Part shown: in pieces, positions 22,630-32,300 of the stretch
Layout: every line of letters starts with the position of its first letter
Position numbering within the stretch: the first letter of the stretch is position 1
Source of the DNA: Corbicula japonica
Taxonomy: Eukaryota; Mollusca; Bivalvia; Venerida; Cyrenidae
Length of the DNA: 64,000 nt
Assembly (NCBI GenBank): GCA_038501625.1
Contig: JAZAYU010000009.1
Span: 4,835,001-4,899,000 of the forward strand
Reading direction: 5' to 3'
Translations under genes and position numbers: made by a program
The notes under the pieces: generated by a model
What the model was told of the DNA's origin: nothing
Databases searched by the model: none
The model's input: the letters and a program-made list of their open reading frames with translations, nothing else

Positions 22630-24732
22630 AGAACTCTATATTGGTAAGGCGAGCAAACAAATGCAACTTGTTACAAGAGACTTTATTTTATGTTTCTAAG
22701 TAATAATAAGTGTCGGCTGGGATTTTCATATGTTTCCAATGATGACACAAAGTCATAAATACTTAGAAATCAATTGATTTTCGAAGAGGTATGTGTACTT
22801 ACTGTTTTCTAGTTGACCTCTAATGACCTCGACGACTGGTACGCACGTATCGGCTGTGAGAGTCGCATAGGCGACCACACTTGGATATGCCAGGCGGTAA
22901 GTTTTAAGGTTCATATGATTGGATCCCAAACCAACAACATCGTTAGACCGGACAACAGTTGCGTTATCTGTAGCAGAAGAAAATGTTCTTAACATTGGAA
23001 GACAAACCAACAACATCACGGGATCGGACAACAGTGGTGTTATCTGTAGCAGTGATTTTGGAACCACCCATCACAATTCTGAACGAGTTATTCAAACAAA
23101 AGTTAATATTAATGGTAATATTAACCTACATAATACCGTGCTGATTACCTTAACAGAATGTAATTGATAACAGCACTGACAGAATGTACGGGGAGACTTT
23201 TTATGGTCACCACAAGGTACAAACAATCTACTGTGATATTGAAATATGAAATATTACAGGTTCGGTTTGATTGAGCTTAATGAAAACTTTGAAAGCCATC
23301 GAACTAGACAAATTTGAAAATATTGATCCCTTTGAAACGACAGTGGTGAACATAGAACCTTCTTTGCGGAATATCTAATTGATACATTTCCATGATAAGC
23401 GGTGTATGGTCCCCAGGTAAATGAAGTTATGTTTATGTAAGAAGATTTACTTGAAGTATATAGGCCTTACGGCTCTTTTTTCTTTATTTTTTTTTTGTTG
23501 TATCTTACTTGAAATTGGTCGTTTTATCAACCCATGCTCTCTTTTCCTGCCTGCTTTTTGGCTGTGTGGAGATGCTGTGTTTACTGAGTTCGGCTATTCT
23601 TCATATGCATGTTTTACTTTATTTTTCTTAAAATCCCAATTATATTATAAACATATTCGCAATAATATAATTTAGAATAGAGCATAATTTACGAATTAAC
23701 ATGAATATGCTGCGAGGTCAGACCTGGGATGCATCCTCCAAACTCTTCTGGCGTTCTGTTCAGTCTCTGTTTGTAGCACGTGCGTTGCTCGTTGATCATG
23801 TATTTCGTGTTCTACAATAGAACATGTAAATATTTTAAAGATTTCTGAACTCCTTTTATACGTCTGTGTGAAGATGCTTCTACAAAATGTATTTGCACAA
23901 AACAGAACGGTACTGTTAAAAAGGCGAACGGAAAATTTACGCAAATCTAAACTTATAACTAATCTTAATATTGTTTATATATCCCAATGCTGACACATCT
24001 CTTTCGCGCCATATTTGTGGATTGGAAGAAGTTGCATCCCTACCGGGATTCGGAATAACGACTTCCGGATCAGCCGTCTTCCGATCTTCAATTTGACCAT
24101 TACATCTTCTTATAACACTTAATTTTGATTTTCATGAAAACAAATTTTTGATATTAAAAAATGCATTCGAATTTATTTTAATATTAATTGTCATAAATGC
24201 ATAAACTTACAGAGTTAAAGTCCATCAGGACGCCATACACGCGCTCAGGCTGACCGCCTATTGTGATGTACTCGTATTGTCCAATCCTGCGCTGAACAGC
24301 GTCATACGCCATCTGTACATAGCCCTATAAACAAGTAGCTCACACGATAAACATAACTAATTCGATCAGGAACGAGGTTCTAATTTTATAAACGAGTTTT
24401 TTTTTTAAATAATTGCATCTAACCAGCCACCTTGTGGCAGTTAACGCGCGAGCCTAAATTCTTAAGATCGTCGTGTAGCTATATATTTATTTTGTTATGA
24501 AATTGAAGAAATCGTTTTGCGCGTATTAATTTTCGGCAGAATATGCCAAATCTGCTTCTGTTTATTTCAATAATTATAAGTTGAAAAATATATTTACCGT
24601 CGATACATGTGGAACTCCATTATGTACGATGGTGGTAATGAAGTCGCCCTCACCTTCCCACTGTGGTGGTACACAACAGAGGGACGCAGAGGCGACCCCA
24701 ACACATACATATAGAGCTACAATACGGTACAT
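19123..24732 (-). CDS. Ependymin-related protein, gene C (divergent paralogue, minus strand)
   Basis: Exons, 5' to 3': 24732-24598, 24324-24211, 23811-23724, 22967-22803 and 19259-19144, with the same intron phases as genes A and B. The signal peptide starts MYRIVALYVCVGVASA, followed by CCVPPQW (residues 19-25). Exon 3 carries two cysteines and ends in CIP. Exon 4 starts DNAT and contains LTADTC. Exon 5 contains VPPVGC. Exon 5 may end at a donor at 19144, or read through six more codons to TAA at 19123-19125, giving about 212 residues, the family's usual length. No separate sixth exon was found. The donor of exon 3 (G|GTCTGA) is weak. Intron 4 holds a 2.8-kb LINE in the opposite orientation. 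Confidence 0.82.
19835..22293 (+). pseudogene. LINE endonuclease-reverse transcriptase ORF, frameshifted
   Basis: The first frame (19835 to about 20337) encodes the endonuclease C-terminal half: LGDFN near the start, SSASIIDHLY in the middle, then AISDHYPICF with the catalytic SDH. The second frame (about 20338-22293) encodes the reverse transcriptase: YRPISILPV, FYDLMKAFDLVD, MGVPQGSVLGPVLF and the catalytic FADD, then HLSWLPVRCRIKY near the C-terminus. Apparent loss of one base in an A run at about 20338 separates the frames. The N-terminal endonuclease half with the catalytic Asn and Glu is missing. The palm motif and the rest of the RT are intact, which suggests a young copy. Confidence 0.88.
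19835..22628 (+). mobile_element. CR1/L2-like (Jockey superfamily) LINE, 5'-truncated
   Basis: A non-LTR retrotransposon within intron 4 of EPDR gene C. It carries the C-terminal half of an APE-type endonuclease, a full reverse transcriptase, a C-terminal WLPV..RI.Y region, a 3' UTR (22294-22585) and an (ATT)n tail at 22589-22628. The first half of the endonuclease is absent, so the copy is 5'-truncated at about 19830. The 3' UTR and tail are shared with the minus-strand copy at 4425-5563. Confidence 0.92.
23001..23052 (-). repeat. Partial duplicate of EPDR gene C exon 4 start
   Basis: This is a roughly 50-bp diverged copy of 22927-22976, which spans the exon 4 acceptor CTACAG and the first codons (D-N-A-T-V-V-R-S). 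The copy keeps CTACAG and would encode D-N-T-T-V-V-R-S. It lies just upstream in gene sense and so offers a second, cryptic 3' splice site. Confidence 0.7.
23525..23620 (+). repeat. Dispersed repeat R3, partial copy
   Basis: ATCAACCCATGCTCTCTTTT, GCTGTGTGGAGATGCTGTG and CTTCATATGCATGTTTTAC match the 3' half of R3. It lies in intron 3 of EPDR gene C. Confidence 0.5.
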
Positions 24733-26629
24733 GTTTACAGGATAGAAGTTAACACAGAATAATTGGCTCTAGTTCATCCAGTCGTTGACTCTGTGGTTCA
24801 CTTGATAAAAGTAACTATGTCATGGGAAAATTGTAGAACAACTGTAAAGAGGGCCGGTTATGAACTAACGGGATTAAAAAAAAACAGTCTTCGTTTACAA
24901 TTACCAGAAAGCTGACAACATCAGACACAAATCAGACAACTTAGTATCAACAAATTATTATATTCATGGATATGTTGGCGACAACAACATGAAACTATTT
25001 GGTCAGACAAGTTATTCATCAAACTTTTGGATCAGCCCTCGTTATTCCTGCTGGAGCCCCACACAGTTATTTGACCACCTGACATTTTGACAGATACGTC
25101 AAAGAACTATTTAAGATATACTACATTTTTTTCAAGTCTGGGTCACCTAATAATATAAGTGTCAATTGATAAGCAGTGATAATCAAACTTAAATGATAAG
25201 CAATAATTATTACAGATTATATCTATCAAATATATTAGACAATTGAACGAAAATGCAAAATTCACATAAGAAGGGGGCATTTAGTTTTGCCATAAAGGGA
25301 CAAAAAAGAATGAAACACTCCGTTGTTGGCTTCATCAGCATTTTTATTCCTTGAATGACAATTAATAATTAGGACAGTTAGATACTATTTAATTCCTCCT
25401 CATTCGGCCAATCTAAATATCAAAAAATATTTCTTTTTCATGACATGTTTTGTATCAGTACGATGGTATCTGACATGTCAAGAGCATAAAGAGTCATTAT
25501 TTTAACAGCAGATTTTTTTGTTAATGGTTTTCGTATAACAACTTGTTACAAGAGCAAAATCTACCAACTTACGTAAATTAACTTTAAAATAAAGTGTGTC
25601 TCCCGAATATTGAACCCAGGCCTTCGTTTGTGTGGCGAGTGAGATTACCACTATACCAAAGTCGAAAAACGCCGAAAAAAACTTTATACAATATATCAGT
25701 TGTTTACGGACAAAAGTGGTCGTGATAATCTGTGTTTGGGTATCTATGTCTCCTAACACAAATTTCAAAATTTCGATACTACGATAACCAGCCAATCACC
25801 AAATATCCATTCTGTCTACTTAATTCGTTTGAAAATTGTTGAAACATGTACTCGTTGGTCAGAGGACAGTAAATAGAATGCCTGTCGCGGATTGGACAAT
25901 TTTGCATAGGGACGATTCGGGCTTACTTTATTTTCAAAGGTTCATTGGCCAAAACTATAGAGAATAAAAACAGTTTTTGTTTTCAAAAATGTAAAATGAC
26001 TTTAATTAAATACTTTAAAATAAAAATGATTTTTAAAAAACTGTTTGAAAGGTGATTTGTGGCACTTTAATGAAGTTGGTACTTTTCTCATTTTGGGTTG
26101 AATATTTGTATACATTATGGAGGTGATTACTTTCGGTTTAAAATGCTGAGAGAACGGGTTGGCGAAGAACCTGATTTCTGGCCATTTTTGCTTTGCCAGA
26201 AGTACTACTTTGCAAATCTGTGGTAGTTTTGGAAAAAAGTCATGTAAACTAAATCACAGGAGGATCAAATCTTAAAATGTAACTCTTTGGGAAACTATTT
26301 AGTGGTCTCTGACCTCATAAGTACCTCGATCGGGTACAATATGCTTGTGAAATTGCCATTTTAGCTACTGAGACCTGGAAAAAAAATGTAGTGTTCAAAT
26401 GCATGAAAACATTTACAAAACTGCCATTCGATCGACCATACATTGATTGTACCAAACGGAAAGCTAGGGTTACCCGGAATAAATTGTAGGTTAAATTATA
26501 TTTACTTCTCTAACATGCAGCTCTAAACAAATTTACTTCCCCTGCATGATTCTGAAATGCAGTCTCTGGGTCAACATCATCATTGTCTCTCCCTGTACGT
26601 GTAACATTTATTGGCAGCTTGGCCGCCAT
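24733..26629. other. Intergenic between EPDR genes C and B
   Basis: Includes the upstream region of gene C (promoter not resolved; no clear TATA box chosen) and AT-rich sequence. No gene is supported apart from the tRNA-like segment at 25599-25663. Confidence 0.45.
25599..25663 (-). repeat. tRNA-like segment, probable SINE head
   Basis: On the minus strand TTTGGTATAGTGGTAATCTC resembles a tRNA D-arm and A-box, followed about 30 bases later by CCTGGGTTCAATATTCGGG, close to a B-box and T-arm. The acceptor stem does not pair, so it is not a functional tRNA. It is more likely the pol III promoter head of a tRNA-derived SINE or a tRNA pseudogene. Confidence 0.5.
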
Positions 26630-26915
26630 TTTTAGATATGTCGCCAGTGCAATCGACCCCATCGAATAATCGAACTCACCACCCAGGCCTGGCATAACTC
26701 GCTGTGCTAATGGTAACGAACGTTCTCGATTATAAATTAAACTAAGTTTCTTTCGTTAATATTGAAATATTTAAAAGGACACAATCCCTTTCAGTACCTC
26801 TTTTCAAACATCCAGTTTAAGAGATAAGGCAAAGGGCAAATTTAACTCCACACTTTTGAAATACAGGTCATATCACAATTATTTGCCGAACATAATTGGC
26901 AGGTAAGCTGTAAAA
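26630..26915 (-). repeat. Duplicated or dispersed block, partner of 4060-4320, with pol III-like boxes
   Basis: Shares GGCATAACTC, AGTTTCTTT..GTTAATATT, CCAGTTTAAGAGATAAGGCA and ATTTGCCGAACA with 4070-4310. On the minus strand TAGCACAGCGAG fits the A-box consensus and GAGTTCGATTATT the B-box, which favours a tRNA-derived SINE component. Confidence 0.45.
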
Positions 26916-27379
26916 TTATTACCTATCTCTTCCATTTTACCGAAATATTTTCTTTCTTCAAACATTTACTCATAAAAAAATATTACTTAGCTTCTGTTGA
27001 TGGCGGATTAAAACTAAGAACAAACAGCAATATGATTTGGGTAAAATTGAGAAGAGCAATTGATCAGTTTCAGAATTGACCAATGGGAAACTAAAAATCT
27101 AACACTAGTTTCTAAATTCAATTTTTATAATCTTTGAGCCACGACAGGTATACGCATATCGGTTCTGTTGATTTGAAAAGCAGTGCTTTTTTAAGATATT
27201 AAAATTTGGTTTAAAAATTATTTTTAAAAGAAATACATAAATAATAAACGGATGACAATTAATTTATATAGTGAAATGGATTAAAGAACATGCGAAAACT
27301 ATTATGTGAACTTTTCTGCTCTAATTACGTACAAACCTTTAGTTGTGCATGAAGTTATCTGGAAAATAAAACAAACATC

Positions 27380-27406
27380 AATCAATCAATCAGTCAATCA
27401 ATCATT
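27380..27406. repeat. (ATCA)n short tandem repeat
   Basis: About six ATCA units with one G substitution. Confidence 0.8.
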
Positions 27407-27689
27407 TTGGGATAGCTGAAATACTGAGTTTGTGGGAAGGAAAATTATGCAATTTATGAAAGCTGCATGACTGAAATAGTGGGAAGGAGATTAATGGATT
27501 TTTTGGGGTAGGTGAATTACTCCTTTTGTTAGAATATTTTTATTGGATTACTCCTTTTGTTAGGATAATAATGAATTTTAGGGTAGATGCATTACTGAAT
27601 TTGTGGGAGGAAAGTATTAACTTTGCGGACAACTGGATTTTTAGGTAGGATGATGGTAATTCATTCAGATACATTATTTGTCTTTTCAT

Positions 27690-27915
27690 TTATACCATCG
27701 GGCAAGTGTGAGGTTTTGTGAGCCATAAACCTAGTTTACTCCCTTGTCAGATTGTTGTCGCATACTATTCCAGTGCTGCAATGCGTTGAGTTCACGGGTA
27801 TACGGCGTAAATTCATAAACGCGATGTTCGAAATACATTGTACTGTTTAAGACTTTGATACGCTTTTTTCGAGTTTGCTGTATGGGAGGCTGTGAAATAC
27901 TTGTATATGCTGTTT
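27690..27915 (+). repeat. Dispersed repeat R3, degenerate copy
   Basis: GTGTGAGGTTTTGTGAGCC, AACCTAGTTTACTCCC, CATACTATTCCAGTG and TGTATGGGAGGCTGTG follow the R3 order but with heavy divergence. Confidence 0.45.
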
Positions 27916-27956
27916 ATATTGCTTTGCTAGAACTTTCCCGCTAGATGTCACCTGGT

Positions 27957-28076
27957 CTGAAGGTTATAAAACAGATTGGAAACCAGTCACAAATCTCAAG
28001 CATTTCAGTCGCCATTTCAGCCAATCAGATGCTTGAGATTTGAGACTGGTTTCCATGCTCAGTTTTATAACCGTTG
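27957..28076. repeat. Palindromic repeat M2, best copy
   Basis: Left arm GGAAACCAGTCACAAATCTC and right arm GAGATTTGAGACTGGTTTCC pair across a centre containing CATTTCAGCCAATCAGATGC. Five other copies or arms lie in the window. It is a small foldback MITE. Confidence 0.75.
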
Positions 28077-28869
28077 GCACTGGTATTTACACAACGGCTG
28101 TACTAACGTGGTATTTCGAGAAGAATGACAATCTTAGAAAATTCCAAGACATCTGTCTGACTTGGTGAAAGTGTTATGTCTACAAGGTCGCGTCTCTGAG
28201 ATATATAATCTCTTTTTATTCTCCGATTCTTAATAAATGTGACAGAAAATAGCATAAAAAGCAGGGAGTGGAACAAACATTGACTTTTATGAGCAATAAT
28301 ATTCCGACTTTAGTATTCCTAAACAAGAAATCAGATGTCTCGAAGGGACCGTGGTACAAGAGTTTTGCTTTTAAATCCGATCTCCGGTCTGATATAATTT
28401 TTTTTTCCATAAATATCAACAGTGCTGTGCATTTGGAGAAAAATACAGTCAAATCTGTCTTCAAAGACCGCCAAAGTATAACTCAAAAGTGTTCTTTGAA
28501 GGCAGATGGTCTTTGCTCACAGGTGAATTTGTACTTTAAAATAAGTCTGTTGGACAATTAAAATGTGATCTTTATTCACATGTGGTCTTTATTTTCGGGT
28601 AGTTTTAGCACAGGCTCGACTTCACCTGTTTCTATATCACACATGTAAAAAAACAGCCCAAAATTACAAATTGTATTAACTGAATGAATAGATATATGTT
28701 CATGATCATATACTTATAATAAAATATAAACCTTCTTCCACAAGTAAGAAGTTTGTTGCTGTGTTAATTGTGATACTTTCTAGTTCAGTTGCAATGCATA
28801 ACCCAAAATTCGTCTAGAAAATAATGTTCAGTAAATAACCAACACACGTCTTTGATTGGTGATCTTTAT
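28077..28869. other. Intergenic upstream of EPDR gene B
   Basis: AT-rich. An open frame at 28268-28561 is overlapped by another on the opposite strand and shows no domain. No feature is supported. Confidence 0.4.
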
Positions 28870-29332
28870 GACCCCTCATCGTTTAAGTATGACCCCTCAT
28901 CGTTTAAGTTTCCTTTCGCCTGCAATATATAACGGGGATCACTTACGTTTTCTCATAGATTCGAATCGAACAGTTTTTTTTTCAACCCAGACAATTCCCA
29001 GATGTCATTAGAAAAATAATTTGAAAGTTTGATAAAGAACTATTAAGAAATGACAAAGTTATAGCAAAGTTTCAGTTTTTGTGACAAAATCATATAATCC
29101 AAAAGGGGCATTACTCCGTCAAATATGATCTTGACCTAAAGATTATGGCATCATCATGACTCTGTTTTCATAATTTAAATAAAACATAACTACAATTTAA
29201 AAGTTTCATGAAGAAATTTAAGAAATGGCAGTTATAGCGGTCGTTAAGTTTTCGCGATGAGGAAACGGACGGACGGACGAACTGACAAAGCGGTCGTAAC
29301 GTATCGCCTTTCCTTCGAAAGGACCACAAAAA
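28870..29332. mobile_element. Tandem-array-type element, mostly single-unit, 3' end preserved
   Basis: Contains duplicated TATGACCCCTCATCGTTTAA, a GGGGCATTACTCCGTCAAAT unit like the array monomers elsewhere, then GGACGGACGGACGAACTGAC and a closing hairpin CTTTCCTTCGAAAGGACC. It ends 36 bp before the ATG of EPDR gene B, within its likely 5' UTR intron. Confidence 0.55.
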
Positions 29333-29368
29333 GTGAATCCCAATGTTTATTTGGTGTTTCTATTTAGT

Positions 29369-32300
29369 ATGTTGCAGATATTGGTAGCGTTCAGTGTGTT
29401 GTCAACACTCGTAGCTCCATCGTCCGGTTTAAAGTACTGTTGCGCTCCGGACCAATGGCAGGCCGATGTTGGCATCGTCAGAGGGACGGTCAAAAACAAA
29501 ACAGTATCTCTGATCGAGGTGAGTCCCACTGTATTCGCTATGGCGAAGTATGGAATCCAAGATCGGTCATCTCGAGATGAAGATGTATTCCTTTATCGTA
29601 CAATCGACATATTTATCACACATTATCTTACATAATCCGATCGTCGTGGCGACTTAACAGGAATCGTCCATTTGTCGGCTTCTCATGGCGAATTGGTTGT
29701 TGCACAGTAAACAATTAAACAAGCTACTCGAGAGGGTCATACTTGGTATTTTCATGTTGCGATTTCCCTGTACGAGACCGCCAGTTTATTGGGCTATAGG
29801 TTTCATTCTTTGAGTGAACTCAACTTTTATCCATGGACTCGAATCAAGAAAACATTAATTCCTAAAATAGTAATTTAAAAGCAATATAGTATGAATACCT
29901 CAAGACACAATGGTCCAATATCATAAAACTGAGATTGGAGGAAAATCTCAAGTCTTACGCATCTGAAAGTCGATTTCAGCGATGCTTGAGGTTTGAGACA
30001 GATTCATGGTCAAGGGAAATATCACTGTGGACAATGACCAAGTACACTAAAAATAAATGTTATTTGACTTGTTAGGGCACGATGAGGATGTCATTTGACG
30101 CTGTTAACAAGATCATGGCAACAGAACAGAACCTGATGATCGACGACAAACCTCTCCAGCAGAGAATGGTCAGCGACTACAAAAACGTACGTTTTTCTGC
30201 AGCTTACTAACCTCACAAACAATAGTGATTTTAATTGTTACAAAACTGACCAGATAGTGATTTTTATGAATGCCCTTGCATGCTTGTGTGCTCATTAGTG
30301 TGGGTTAGTGTGAATTACATGGTGTAACCATGAAGAGACCGCGATGCCGAAATACCGACTCATTGACATAGAAGTTACTTGTACACCGTACATGTATCAT
30401 TTCGTTCGTCCCCAGCATGGCATAGCATAAATAGAAACTTCAGATTACAGGTGGTAGGGATCATTTAGCACGTCGTTGCGTGTGATTAATGATTGCTGAA
30501 CACCGAAAAAAGTGTATCGGTCGCCGGTAATGTGGGTCTGCGATTAACACAAGCATATATGTGAGCAAATGCATGTTTAATCAAATGATAAAGCCGTTCA
30601 ATTATTAGTTCATTTAGTAGTTCGAACCACAGTAACATAGATCGTCAATATGATTCCTGCTAATATGTAATAAGTGTCATAAGTGTCGGTTTTCTTTTTT
30701 GTTGAGCATATTTTCGTTAGTCAATTGTTCTACTTTTACAATCATAAATTATAAATTTAGTGTTATTATCAATGATAAATATGTTCGATATTATAAAAGA
30801 AGGAAGAAACGCATCTAAGAAGGAAGAAACGCATCTAAGACGTGTTTGACTTGAGGATATCATACAATTTCGATTAAGATGTATGTAAATGTTCCAAAGG
30901 GATGAAACGTTTTGTTGAAATAAGTTTGCAAGATTCCGAAGTTACGTTTCCTTTTTTGAGCTGTCTTTGAAAGAAGTATTGTACTGTTAAACCTGTATGT
31001 TCTAATGTAGAATGTCGGCTACCTGATACAAAGCACTGGATGTATGCGTACTAATGTCAGTCCTTGGATGCCATTCTGCATACCAGGTAATTTGTATTTG
31101 TTTAAACACACAATAGGTTGTATATATTTAGTGCACAACGCATCGTCAGATCCTTGATGAATAAATAGTAACTAAACGTAACTAACTTTAGGATGTCCTA
31201 CGAAAGTATTTCAGGTGAGCGGTAAAACCTCAGACAGCGACTAGGAGCGAAAGACTACAAAGCGACAAGGTGTTGAAATCGAATCGCATTCGACATAACT
31301 ATCAATTTTAAGAGTTTAGCTGTAGCTTGTGTTTTACTTTCTTGTTATGTTGGGGGTGTACATATCATTTAAAGAGACGAAATCCCCAAAGATGGATGAC
31401 AATGTTACAAATATCATAATTTCAGAAATTTACAATCCAAATAGACAGGAAAGTTGCCTTGAAAAACGGCTGCTTCACATGGCTTCAGAACTTTTCTCTC
31501 CAATGTTTAAGTTTGCTAACACCCCTCCCCCCTCCTCATCCTGTGCCTGATTTGAATTGTTATGCATAAGCGAAAATGTCATATTACTTTTTCGTGAAAT
31601 CTGAAACAATGGTCGATTGCGGGGGGATTGCCAAAAAAAGTGTTAATGACAATTTGTAGCTCACACACGCACAAAAATAATAGACTAATAATACGAGTTG
31701 TACTTATTTCAGACAACGCGACTGAGTCCCACTTCCGTTTCGGTTTGGGATCTAACGCTGTGGAGGCTAAGAAATACCTAGTAGACTATGTCAACTCCGA
31801 TATGTACATTTCCGTGACAGCCGACACGTGCGTTCCTCTAGCTCAAGATATAACCGGCAGATTTGGAGACAGTAAGAGTCATTTGGACTATTATTTCATA
31901 TGAAAACATTCGTCATTTTTAAATGCTATTTTTGATCGCCGATGATAACCCTGTCTCTTGTGCAGTTTCTCAATACAGATCACCAGCTTTTACATTTCTA
32001 TTCGTCCCAACTAAGTACTAAGTACAGGTATCATACGGAGTCATGATTAAGTTTTGAATGTTATTTTATTCTGCCACATATGTATGTTACTAAACGGTGC
32101 TTCAATCCCTTTTCGTATTAATGACACAGCCCGGTCTTAAATGCACAATGTAGAAGCAACATTTGTCGTCGATCTAAGATAATCGATTGCTTGGAACAGA
32201 GTTTCCGAAGACCTGTCAAACAATTTTATAAATTTCATGAAAATCTGGTGAGGAATATGGAGTGTTGTCATATGAAACGCAGGAAAGCAGTTATAAGTTG

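Noticed and set aside
24085..24098. GTCTTCCGATCT near 24090 resembles the end of an Illumina adapter (TCTTCCGATCT).
   Set aside because: Only about 11 bases match, the rest of the adapter is absent, and the site lies inside a normal intron of EPDR gene C.
26510..26695. 61-residue minus ORF with many acidic residues.
   Set aside because: It overlaps the SINE-like block with A-box and B-box words and has no homology I recognise.
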